Positions 20,833 through 28,678 of a stretch of 44,826 bases of DNA are shown one piece after another. Both the position numbers and the translations under genes were made by a program. Each line of letters starts with the position of its first letter. The stretch's first letter is position 1. The DNA lies in NCBI GenBank assembly GCA_035471785.1, contig DATIPQ010000153.1:1-44826 (forward strand), written 5' to 3'. Below the pieces are notes generated by a model. That model made no database searches and was not told the origin of the DNA. It saw only the letters and a list, made by a program, of their open reading frames with translations. This stretch comes from Acidobacteriota bacterium. Its GTDB lineage: Bacteria; Acidobacteriota; UBA6911; RPQK01; DATIPO01.

Positions 20833-21911
20833 CCGTAGCGGACCTTTCCCTGGCCTTCGATAACCTCGCCGATGACCAGCGGCTCGTCGCCGGCCTGGCG
20901 CAGGGCTTCCTGGAAGCGGTCGGCGGACGCGGCCTCCACGATCAACACCATGCCGACGCCCATGTTGAAGGTGCGGAACATCTCCTCCCGGTCCACCCGT
21001 CCCCGCTCTTGGATGAAGCGGAAGATGGCCGGCACCTGCCATGACTCGCGGTTGACCTGCCCATCGAGATGCGAAGGCAGAGCCCGGTCGAGGTTCTCGG
21101 TGATGCCTCCGCCGGTGATGTGGGCCAGTCCGTGCAGGTCGTCGTCCTCCAGCAGCTTGTCGAGGACGGACAGATAGCAGCGGTGAGGCTCCAGCAACTC
21201 CTCGCCCAGCGGACGCCCCAGTTCAGCCACATAGCTGTCGGGAGTCAGTTGCAGGCGCTTGAAGCAAAGGCGGCGCACCAGCGAAAAGCCGTTGGTGTGA
21301 AGTCCCGAGGAGGGCAGTCCGATAAGCAGGTCGCCTGGCTGCACGTCCTCAGGACGGAAGAGGCGCTCCTCGTCGGCCATTCCCACGATGAACCCGGCCA
21401 GGTCGTATTCGCCCTCCTGGTAGAAGTCGGGCATCTCGGCGGTCTCGCCTCCCAGCAGCACGCATCCCGCCTCGCGGCAGCCGCGGGAAAGCCCTTCTAC
21501 CACTCCCACCACCACCTCGGGATCGAGATGTCCGGTGGCGATGTAGTCGAGAAAAAAGAGCGGACGCGCCCGCTGGGCCAGGATGTCGTTGGCGCAGTGG
21601 GCCACCAGGTCGACTCCCACCGTGTCGTGGACGCCGGTCATGAAGGCGATCTTCAGCTTGGTGCCCACCCCGTCGGCGCTGGACACCAGCACCGGCTTGG
21701 AATAGCGCGAGAAATCGGGGCGGAAGAGTCCGGCGAAGGAGCCGATGTCGTGAACCACCCCCTGGTTGAAGGTGGCGCGGGCCAGTTCCTTGATGCGTCC
21801 CTTGGCCTGGTTGGCGCGGTCGATGTCGACCCCGCTGGCCGCATAAGTGAGTCCGCCGCGGGCGACTTTCTGCGGTTCTTTGTTGTTCTGGCCCTTTTTC
21901 TCTTCAGGCAT
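20829..21911 (-). CDS. purM: Phosphoribosylformylglycinamidine cyclo-ligase
   Basis: A 360-residue ATP-dependent enzyme making AIR from FGAM. Family marks are LTYAASGVDIDRANQAKGRI, DGVGTKLKIAFMTGVHDTVG, DLVAHCANDILAQRARPLFFLDYIATG, GGETAEMPDFY, and GLPSSGLHTNGFSL followed by HITGGGITENLDRALP. The start at 21911 has AAAGGA at good spacing; an ATG at 21935 is in frame and gives 368 residues. The extra N-terminal residues (EEKKGQNNKEPQK) are a charged tail not found in most members. It is immediately followed by purN with a four-base overlap. Confidence 0.96.
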   Translation of the reverse strand: MPEEKKGQNNKEPQKVARGGLTYAASGVDIDRANQAKGRIKELARATFNQGVVHDIGSFAGLFRPDFSRYSKPVLVSSADGVGTKLKIAFMTGVHDTVGVDLVAHCANDILAQRARPLFFLDYIATGHLDPEVVVGVVEGLSRGCREAGCVLLGGETAEMPDFYQEGEYDLAGFIVGMADEERLFRPEDVQPGDLLIGLPSSGLHTNGFSLVRRLCFKRLQLTPDSYVAELGRPLGEELLEPHRCYLSVLDKLLEDDDLHGLAHITGGGITENLDRALPSHLDGQVNRESWQVPAIFRFIQERGRVDREEMFRTFNMGVGMVLIVEAASADRFQEALRQAGDEPLVIGEVIEGQGKVRYG

Positions 21912-21966
21912 ATTTGGTCCTTTTGAGGACGCCATTGTCCCGACGGGCCTTTGCCCTTGTCAAGGC

Positions 21967-22179
21967 TTAGTCGCCAGCTTCGTAGCCTCTGCAGAAGGTG
22001 GTGATGGGCTTGAGGCGGGCGCGCTTGCGGCGGCTGCGCAGGGGACGGTTGATGCCCGCCGGACCCATTCCCAGCGTCCGCCGCACGAAGGGGTCGGCCA
22101 GAAGGCGCGCGATGCGCTGCCGCAATTCGTCCTGCAGGCGAAGGCGACGCGTCTGGATATCCTCTTCGGATGCGCTCAT
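21967..22179 (-). CDS. Small basic hypothetical protein
   Basis: A 70-residue frame (MSASEEDIQTRRLRLQDELR start) with a helical N-terminal half and a basic C-terminal half (RPLRSRRKRARLKP). AAGGAG lies eight bases before the ATG at 22179, better than the earlier in-frame ATG at 22230. It sits between purM and tRNA-Ser on the same strand as purM. It might bind nucleic acid, but I do not recognise a family, and a chance frame cannot be excluded. Confidence 0.5.
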   Translation of the reverse strand: MSASEEDIQTRRLRLQDELRQRIARLLADPFVRRTLGMGPAGINRPLRSRRKRARLKPITTFCRGYEAGD

Positions 22180-22209
22180 GACCGGGGCTCCTTGGGCCAT
22201 CCCCTCATG

Positions 22210-22215
22210 TATAAT
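22210..22215 (+). promoter_or_regulatory. Probable -10 element of tRNA-Ser
   Basis: TATAAT lies 33 bp upstream of the tRNA-Ser 5' end. No good -35 is found at the usual distance, so only the -10 is claimed. Confidence 0.45.
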
Positions 22216-22248
22216 CTCCGGGTCCGACACGGCGCGTCCGGAACGCGC

Positions 22249-22338
22249 GGAGGGGTGGCCGAGTGGACGAAGGCGGCGGTCTTGAAAATCGCTGTGGCGG
22301 CAACGTCACCGTGGGTTCGAATCCCACCCCCTCCGCCA
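22249..22338 (+). tRNA. tRNA-Ser (anticodon TGA)
   Basis: A 90-nt class II tRNA. Acceptor GGAGGGG (22249-22255) pairs with CCCCTCC (22328-22334). The anticodon stem GCGGT/ATCGC encloses the loop CTTGAAA, giving anticodon TGA. A long variable arm, the T arm with GGTTCGAATCC, discriminator G and an encoded CCA follow. The long variable arm is diagnostic of serine. Confidence 0.96.
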
Positions 22339-22699
22339 ATTCAACCTTTCTCTTTGTTGGAAGGTGTTCGGCTACAGCCTGAAAAGGCCTGTGACGGGAT
22401 TGTGCCGCTTCGGGGCCACGTCTTTCCCGAGCGCAGGAGCGTTCACAAAGGTGTCCAGGGAATCTGCTGGAAGGTTAACGTGGAAAACTACGCCCGTCAA
22501 GAGGTAGGTAGGGTCTTCGTTACCGAGCAGAGGAGCTGAGGCTGGTGGTGGCTCGACCTTTCCCGCCTGACGCCATCCCAGCGCTCGACGAGTCCTGTTG
22601 CTCCGGGTTTGGGTGGTAAGCGGCTACGCCCGACGCGGTCTGATCAACCCTTCGCTTTAGGACATTGCACAGCCAGTCGCCCCGCCAGGGCTGGAAGAA
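22339..22699. other. Intergenic stretch without a supported gene
   Basis: From tRNA-Ser to the palindrome before the ADOP gene I see no protein-like frame, RNA gene or strong hairpin. A frame that continues through the tRNA into this stretch is an artefact of the tRNA sequence. Confidence 0.5.
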
Positions 22700-22716
22700 G
22701 GTAGACTCGAGTTACC
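22700..22716. promoter_or_regulatory. Interrupted palindrome next to the ADOP RBS
   Basis: GGTA-g-ACTCGAGT-TACC is a palindrome (GGTAACTCGAGTTACC) broken by a single inserted G. It ends one base before the GGAGG ribosome-binding site of the 22730 permease. It could be an operator or an RNA hairpin that hides the RBS; this is inference. Confidence 0.35.
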
Positions 22717-22729
22717 TGGAGGAAAGACC

Positions 22730-25099
22730 ATGACCAACTACTTGATGGCCTTTAGAGTCGGAGTGCGAGCAGCGCTTCGTCAACCCTTCAACACCATTAC
22801 GGTGGTCGCCTTCTTGGCTCTCGGCATCAGCCTCACGACGACGGTGTTCAGCATTGTCCACGGAGTTCTATTTCGTCCGCTGCCCTATGAATCTCCAGAA
22901 CGACTCGTCTGCCTGACTCCCGGCCGAGTCTCTTTCAGGGCCGCCAACTGGAACCCGGCGGTTCAGCCCGCTCTTGAGAGCGTTGCTTCTTTCGAACAAG
23001 TGGAGCCCCTGAGACCGAGCATTTTCAGCGTCTCGGGCGCGACCTCGGCTGAGACGATCCGGGGAGCCCAAGCACCTCCCGGCCTCTTTGAACTGCTCGG
23101 TGTTGGGCCCTTGTTGGGAAGCGTCTATTCGGCGCAGGATCCGCCGCAGGAAGTGGCTGTCATTGCGTATAGCTTCTGGCAGAGCCACTTCGGAGGAAGC
23201 GAGAGCGTGATCGGGCAAACGATACGTGTCGATGGCCAGCCTCGCAGCATTGTCGCAGTGATGCCTCAGAGCTTCGACTTTTATCGGCTAGTCGAATTGT
23301 GGGTTCCGTTTACGCAGTCCGACATCCAGGATGCGTCCGGGCCCGTCTCCATCTTTGCCAGACTTGCAGCGGATGCTTCCATTCAGCGTGCGCGGTCCGA
23401 AGTGCAGACCCTTGCCGCGCCGCTGCAGCGGCTGGACTTGCTGGAAGAAGGACAAGAGATCCAGGTGCGGCCTTTGGACGAAGAGAGGGGGGCCAACGGA
23501 GTCGGACCTATGGCTGTCTTCTTGCTGATCTGCTCGGTCGGAGTCTTTTTGGTGGTGTGCGCAAACCTTGTCAATCTCTATCTGGCTCGCTTGGTTCACC
23601 GACGACAGGAAATCGCCTTGCGTTTTGCGCTGGGAGGGGGCAGAGCCCGTTTCGGGCTTCAATTGATATTCGAAAACCTGCCTGTCATGCTGGTAAGCAC
23701 CTTCCTTGCGGTATCGGCAACCTACTGGACAATCCATTTCGTCTCCTCACTTGCGACGCCAACGCTGCCCGCTTGGATGGAGTTCAGACTCAGTTGGCCG
23801 GTTCTGGTTTTTTCGGCGGCATTGGTCTTCTTCGTCCTACTTCTAGCCAGCATAGTGCCGGCTGCCCGGCTGTCCTCGCCCAATTTGCAGCAGGAACTCA
23901 AGGAGAGCGGCCTCCAGGTTTCGGGAGGTGTCCGGGTAAGCCGGTGGCAAGGCGCGTGCGCCGGCATCCAGATGGCCCTGGCAATGATTCTCCTTGTCGT
24001 ATCCTCTTTGATTCTGCGCAGCTCAAATCGCATGCGAAACTTTGTTGCGGAATTGCCGGGAAACACTGTAATCGAAGGGCAGGCATTCTTTACCGATTCG
24101 GACCGCGACTACCGCAATGAGTACTATGAAAGCCTGCGTCAGCGTAGCGAAGCGCATCCCGCCGTAAAGAGGGTTGCCGGCGAATGGCGAATCGACCTCG
24201 AACTTTCATCGGGAGCACTCTTGGAGGCGGTTGCAGGCCGTACTATCAGGGCCGGAGCGGTGGACGTCCAAGCCGTTGACAAGGAGTTCTTCGATGCCCT
24301 AGGCATGCGGTTGGCTGAAGGGCGGGGCATCGACTCGCAGGATGCGGAAGGGACACCGCGGGTCGCAGTAGTGAACAGAAAACTCGGTGAAATGCTGTGG
24401 CCGCGGGAGCCATCAGTGCTGGGACGGCGGTTCAAACTGGGTGAAGAGGATTTCACGGTCGTGGGCGTGTTGGAGAATCAGCAGAGGCTTCGGACACGCA
24501 GGTTCTCGGTATTGACTGCCCCGCAACCCGCCCTCTATCTTTCCGGGCCGCAGGTCGGCTCTGAAGTATCGGGCATTTACGTCCAGCTCAGGTCTGAAGA
24601 CGCGAAAAGGGAGGTCATCCAACACATGACTCAGTTGTCTAGGTCCATGGACGCCGACCTCCCCCTGGAGTTTTTTCCTGCTCAGGAAGGGCTCTTGGCC
24701 CAGATCTATTCCTGGCTTGGAAGGATCCTGGGCGGCCTCGGCATGGTAAGCACGCTAGTCGCACTGCTTGGCGTCTACGCGCTGATCTCATTTCAGGCCC
24801 AGCGTCGCGAGAAGGAAATCGGAATCCGCTCTGCCCTCGGCGCCAGCCGGCGGCAAATCCGGCGACTGGTGCTTCGCCACACCCTAAGGATGGTCTTGCC
24901 AGGAATCATCGCAGGAGGAGTCATCGCCGGCTTTTTCTCCACGCTGATGTCAGAAGCGCTTTTCGGTGTTTCACCTCTGGCCCTATGGCTCTACGCCGGT
25001 GTGGCAGCGTTGCTTGCAGGCCTCAGCCTAGTGGCCGCCTTATACCCGGCAGTTCGGGCTTCGCGCGTAGACCCTGCGGATTTCTTGCGAGCGGTGTGA
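22730..25099 (+). CDS. MacB/FtsX-type ABC permease, ADOP family
   Basis: A 789-residue permease of the same type as the one at 1022-3430. TM1 is at about 20-45 (TVVAFLALGISLTTTVFSIV), followed by a periplasmic core domain. The first FtsX unit is at about 260-385, with RRQEIALRFALGGGRARF between helices. A second TM and periplasmic domain follow, and a C-terminal FtsX unit contains EKEIGIRSALGASRRQ, ending VDPADFLRAV. GGAGG precedes the ATG. Codon choice is looser than in neighbouring genes (more A/T-ending codons), hinting at a different history. An ABC ATPase gene follows after 148 bp, which is unusual for this 'orphan' family and makes a functional pair possible. Confidence 0.9.
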   Translation: MTNYLMAFRVGVRAALRQPFNTITVVAFLALGISLTTTVFSIVHGVLFRPLPYESPERLVCLTPGRVSFRAANWNPAVQPALESVASFEQVEPLRPSIFSVSGATSAETIRGAQAPPGLFELLGVGPLLGSVYSAQDPPQEVAVIAYSFWQSHFGGSESVIGQTIRVDGQPRSIVAVMPQSFDFYRLVELWVPFTQSDIQDASGPVSIFARLAADASIQRARSEVQTLAAPLQRLDLLEEGQEIQVRPLDEERGANGVGPMAVFLLICSVGVFLVVCANLVNLYLARLVHRRQEIALRFALGGGRARFGLQLIFENLPVMLVSTFLAVSATYWTIHFVSSLATPTLPAWMEFRLSWPVLVFSAALVFFVLLLASIVPAARLSSPNLQQELKESGLQVSGGVRVSRWQGACAGIQMALAMILLVVSSLILRSSNRMRNFVAELPGNTVIEGQAFFTDSDRDYRNEYYESLRQRSEAHPAVKRVAGEWRIDLELSSGALLEAVAGRTIRAGAVDVQAVDKEFFDALGMRLAEGRGIDSQDAEGTPRVAVVNRKLGEMLWPREPSVLGRRFKLGEEDFTVVGVLENQQRLRTRRFSVLTAPQPALYLSGPQVGSEVSGIYVQLRSEDAKREVIQHMTQLSRSMDADLPLEFFPAQEGLLAQIYSWLGRILGGLGMVSTLVALLGVYALISFQAQRREKEIGIRSALGASRRQIRRLVLRHTLRMVLPGIIAGGVIAGFFSTLMSEALFGVSPLALWLYAGVAALLAGLSLVAALYPAVRASRVDPADFLRAV

Positions 25100-25247
25100 A
25101 ACCGAGAAGCGTGGCCAGCCTATCGCTGGTCTGCTCCAGAAGACCATAAGGCTGACGTGCCAATAGCGCAAAAGGCTCGCGAAGCGCTTGGGCAATAGTG
25201 TAAGCTATTCTCTCTGCGCGAAGGGAGACCCGTAGACGAGAAAGACC

Positions 25248-25961
25248 ATGGAACCTTTGATCAAAATCCGCAACCTGGAAAAGTATTACGAAACCGGCTA
25301 CGTCAAGACCTTTGTGCTGCGCCGGGTCAACGTCGACGTGATGGAAGGCGACTTCTTGACCATCATGGGCCCCTCGGGAGCCGGAAAGTCGACCCTGCTC
25401 AGCATTATCGGAATGCTGGACGGCATCTGGGAAGGCGAATACTACTTCCTGGGCCACCCCATCCACAAGATGAAAAAGCGCGAGCGCTCCGAACTGCACA
25501 AGCAGAACATCGGATTCGTATTCCAGAGCTACCACCTGATCGACGACCTGACCGTCTACGAAAACCTTGACGTCCCCCTCTCCTACAAGAACATCAAGAA
25601 GAAAGAGCGCGACAGCATGGTCTGCGACATGCTCGACCGCTTCAACATCGTGGGCAAGAAAGACCTCTTCCCCAACCAGCTTTCGGGCGGACAGCAGCAG
25701 TTGGTGGCGGTGGCCCGAGCCTTGATCACCACCCCCAAGCTGATCCTGGCCGACGAGCCCACCGGAAACCTGCACTCCTCGCAAGGCGAAGAGATCATGG
25801 ACCTCTTCAAGCGCCTCAACGACGAGGGAACCACCATCATCCAGGTCACCCACTCCAAGAAGAACGCCGACTACGGCAACCGCATCATCAATCTCCTCGA
25901 CGGATGGGTGGTGGACGAGGAAGAAGAAAAGAAGGAGATCGAGGCCTCGACCTCGGTCTAG
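25248..25961 (+). CDS. ABC transporter ATP-binding protein, LolD/MacB type
   Basis: A 237-residue ATPase. Walker A is GPSGAGKST (about 41-49), the Q-loop is in FVFQSYHL, the signature is LSGGQQQ, Walker B is LILADEP, followed by TGNLHS and the switch His in VTHSKK. These features and the EPTGNL motif mark the MacB/LolD/FtsE group, whose ATPases drive FtsX-type permeases rather than importing solutes. The acidic C-terminal tail ([12 protein letters not shown]) is atypical. It follows the ADOP permease on the same strand, and may energise that one or several orphan permeases in the genome; this is inference. No strong RBS; weak GAGAAAG upstream of the ATG. Confidence 0.94.
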   Translation: MEPLIKIRNLEKYYETGYVKTFVLRRVNVDVMEGDFLTIMGPSGAGKSTLLSIIGMLDGIWEGEYYFLGHPIHKMKKRERSELHKQNIGFVFQSYHLIDDLTVYENLDVPLSYKNIKKKERDSMVCDMLDRFNIVGKKDLFPNQLSGGQQQLVAVARALITTPKLILADEPTGNLHSSQGEEIMDLFKRLNDEGTTIIQVTHSKKNADYGNRIINLLDGWVVDEEEEKKEIEASTSV

Positions 25962-26008
25962 CTTCCGCGACGGACGATGGCCCCGGACGGTGATAGTATT
26001 CAAGGCCT

Positions 26009-27163
26009 ATGAGTTCGGCCCTTTCCGATGTTCGCCTGCTGAGCCGATTGGTAGGATTCGATTCCACCAGCCGCCGCTCGAACCTTCCCATCGCCGACTT
26101 CATTTGCGACTACCTTGATGAGCCTGGAATCGAGATCGTCCGCAATCCGAACGCCGACGAAGACAAGGTCAACCTGGTCATCCGCATCGGCGGCGCCAAC
26201 GGAAGCGCGTCTGGGGAGAGCGGACTGATCCTCTCCGGGCACATGGACGTGGTTCCGGCTCGGGAACCGGAATGGGTCAGCGATCCCTTTCAACTCAGCG
26301 AACGCGACGGCAACCTTTACGGACGCGGTTCCGCCGACATGAAGGGTTTCCTGGCGCTGGCCATCAACCTGGCCCGCCAATGGTCGCAAGAGGACCTCGA
26401 GCACCCGCTGGTGCTGCTTCTCACCTTCGATGAAGAGCTGGGACTGCTGGGAGCCCAGCACTTCGCCCGCACCTGGGGCCACGACTTTCCCCTTCCCCGC
26501 AACGCCGTCATCGGAGAGCCCACCGAACTGCGGGTGGTGCGCATGCACAAGGGCCACCTGCAGGTGCGCATCACCGTGCGGGGCGTTTCGGCCCACAGCG
26601 CCTATCCTCACCTGGGACGCAGCGCCATCGAGCCGGCCGCCCAGGTGGTCCTGGCTCTCAAAGAACTGCGCCGGCAGTTCGAAAAGGAGCGTCACGACAC
26701 CAGCGGCTACTATCCCGAGACGCCTTTCGTGGCTCTCAACGTGGGGATGATTCAGGGCGGGTCGGCGGTCAACGTCATTCCTGACCGCTGCGTCATCGAC
26801 ATCTCGGCGCGCAACATGCCCGGGCAGCCCCCCGACGAGGTCGTCAGCCGCGTCCGCGCCAAGGTCGAATCGCTGGGACTGCCCGACTGCCAGGTGGAAT
26901 TCATCAACGAAGCCGCTTCCCTGCTCTCCCCCGCCGACAGCCGCGTCCACCGCGGGCTGTGCGGGTTGGTCGGGCAGAACGGCCAGGAGGCGGTTTCTTA
27001 TGCCAGCGACGCGGGCGTTTTTCAGGGGATGGGCATCAACTGCGTGCTCTACGGTCCGGGCACCATCGAAGTGGCCCATAAGCCCAATGAGTGCGTCCCC
27101 CTCGAGCACTTGCAGCAGGCACGGACCAGGCTGCACGAGCTGATCAGGGAATTCTGCGCCTGA
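26009..27163 (+). CDS. argE: M20 family deacylase, acetylornithine deacetylase-like
   Basis: A 384-residue zinc-dependent amidohydrolase. Metal and catalytic residues are visible: H78 and D80 in LSGHMDVVP, D110 in GRGSADMKG, the E142-E143 pair in FDEELGLLG, the acidic residue in GEPTEL, and the C-terminal His in IEVAHKPNE. RGVSAHSAYP in the dimerisation domain is typical. The YGPGTIEVAHKPNE end favours the ArgE subfamily, which frees ornithine from N-acetylornithine in arginine synthesis. No other arg gene is nearby; it is only 20 bp upstream of hutF, so a role on N-formylglutamate or related acyl amino acids should be kept open. AAGG precedes the ATG. Confidence 0.82.
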   Translation: MSSALSDVRLLSRLVGFDSTSRRSNLPIADFICDYLDEPGIEIVRNPNADEDKVNLVIRIGGANGSASGESGLILSGHMDVVPAREPEWVSDPFQLSERDGNLYGRGSADMKGFLALAINLARQWSQEDLEHPLVLLLTFDEELGLLGAQHFARTWGHDFPLPRNAVIGEPTELRVVRMHKGHLQVRITVRGVSAHSAYPHLGRSAIEPAAQVVLALKELRRQFEKERHDTSGYYPETPFVALNVGMIQGGSAVNVIPDRCVIDISARNMPGQPPDEVVSRVRAKVESLGLPDCQVEFINEAASLLSPADSRVHRGLCGLVGQNGQEAVSYASDAGVFQGMGINCVLYGPGTIEVAHKPNECVPLEHLQQARTRLHELIREFCA

Positions 27164-27183
27164 GCAGGCTGCGGGTCAATGCC

Positions 27184-28599
27184 ATGAGCGATAGGCCGAA
27201 CAGGGAGCAAGACGGCCGCCGGCGCCGGAATATGTCCGCCGGTTCGCAGTCGCTGCCTATCGAGCCGCTGGCCGCTCCCTGGCAGGGAGAGCCGGGGCTG
27301 GGCCGCGACCGCATTTTCCAGGCCGACTGGACCTGGAGCAACGGACGCTTTTTGCCCGACCTGCAGGTGGCGGTGGGATCGGACGGGCGCATCAGCGAAG
27401 TTGGGGCGCTGGAGCGGCGGGTGGACGTCCGCCTCAAGAACGTCGCCTTGCTGCCTGGATTCGTCAACGCCCACTCCCATGCCTTCCAGCGGGGACTGCG
27501 GGGCCGCGGCGAGACCTTCCCCGAGGACAAGGGCTCTTTTTGGACCTGGCGTGAAGAGATGTACCGCCTGGTCGAGAGCATGGACGCCTTGACGCTGCTG
27601 GACCTCTGCCGCCAGGCCTTCAGCGAGATGCTGGCGGCGGGAATCACCAGCGTGGGCGAGTTCCACTACCTGCACCACGACCAATCGGGAGAGGGCTACG
27701 GGCTGGACGAGATCGTCCTGGAAGCGGCGCGCGAAGCCGGCATCCGCATGGTGCTGCTCAACGCCTTTTACCGCTGGAGCGCTCCCGGACGTCCGCTGCA
27801 GGGGGCCCAACACCGTTTCGCCACGCCCTCGATGGAGGACTTCTGGGAGCAGATGGACCGGCTCGACCTGCAACTGGACGCCCAGCAATCCCTGGGCGTG
27901 GCGGCCCACAGCCTGCGCGCCGTGGGGCTGGAGGAGGCCGCGCTGCTGCGCCGGGAAGCCCGCAAGCGCGCCCTGCCCTTCCACATCCACGTGGAAGAGC
28001 AGCAGCGCGAAATCGAGGAGTGTCTCGACTATTACGGGGCCCGGCCGCTTTCACTCATCTGCGACCACCTGCAGCCGGACGCGGGGATGACCAGCGTCCA
28101 CTGCACTCACAGCGCGGCCCAGGACATGAAGCGCTACCTGGAAGCTGGCGGCGGAGTGCTCATCTGTCCGCTGACGGAAGCCAACCTGGGCGACGGCATC
28201 GCCGATTTGCCTTCCATCCGCGCCCTGGGCGGACGCATCGCCCTGGGCAGCGACTCCAACGCCCGCATCTCCATGCTGGAAGAGGTGCGCTGGCTGGAAT
28301 ACGTCCAGCGCCTGCGCCGGGAGAAGCGGGGCGTGCTGTGCACCGACAAGGGCCACAACGCCGCCTACCTGCTGGAGTGCGCCACCCTGTCCGGAGCCCG
28401 TTCGCTCAACCTGGCCGCCGGAGAGATCGTGGCCGGACGCTGGGCCGACTTCTGCGCCGTCGACCTCGCCCACCCCGCCCTGCACGACGTCCAGCCCTCC
28501 AATCTGCTGGCCGCCGTCCTGCTGGGTTGCGACAACGCCTGCATCCATTCCACCTGGGTTTCCGGCCAACAACGTAGCGGCCGCCCTGACGCGGGTTAG
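27184..28599 (+). CDS. hutF: Formimidoylglutamate deiminase
   Basis: A metal-dependent amidohydrolase of histidine breakdown, converting N-formimidoyl-glutamate to N-formyl-glutamate and ammonia. HutF marks are NAHSHAFQRGLRGRGE (metal His pair), GSFWTWREEMY, GITSVGEFHYLHHDQSG, HIHVEEQQREIEECLDYYG, HCTHSA, CPLTEANLGDGI and GSDSNARISMLEEVRWLEY. Starting at 27184 gives 471 residues; the in-frame ATG at 27232 would give 455, closer to the usual length. No hutH, hutU, hutI or hutG lies in the window. It follows the M20 gene closely and is probably co-transcribed with it. Confidence 0.93.
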   Translation: MSDRPNREQDGRRRRNMSAGSQSLPIEPLAAPWQGEPGLGRDRIFQADWTWSNGRFLPDLQVAVGSDGRISEVGALERRVDVRLKNVALLPGFVNAHSHAFQRGLRGRGETFPEDKGSFWTWREEMYRLVESMDALTLLDLCRQAFSEMLAAGITSVGEFHYLHHDQSGEGYGLDEIVLEAAREAGIRMVLLNAFYRWSAPGRPLQGAQHRFATPSMEDFWEQMDRLDLQLDAQQSLGVAAHSLRAVGLEEAALLRREARKRALPFHIHVEEQQREIEECLDYYGARPLSLICDHLQPDAGMTSVHCTHSAAQDMKRYLEAGGGVLICPLTEANLGDGIADLPSIRALGGRIALGSDSNARISMLEEVRWLEYVQRLRREKRGVLCTDKGHNAAYLLECATLSGARSLNLAAGEIVAGRWADFCAVDLAHPALHDVQPSNLLAAVLLGCDNACIHSTWVSGQQRSGRPDAG

Positions 28600-28678
28600 G
28601 GACCCTCGTTCGAACTTCGCCATTCGAACCTCGAACTTGCTCGCGGAAAGTGCGCAGTGCGAAATCCGAAGTGCGAAT
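28600..28678. repeat. TTCGAA / GTGCGAA-rich spacer
   Basis: The spacer between hutF and the kinase-like gene is built from near-repeats of TTCGAAC, TGCGAA and GTGCGAA. A similar string lies at about 13741-13772 downstream of eno (TTCGAAATGCGA, TGCGAAGTTCGAA). The function is unknown; the words are short, so the relation is suggestive only. Confidence 0.4.

Noticed and set aside
21847-22539. Plus-strand frame across purM start and tRNA-Ser
   Set aside because: It runs through tRNA-Ser (EWTKAAVLKI and later text) and opposite purM; not a gene.
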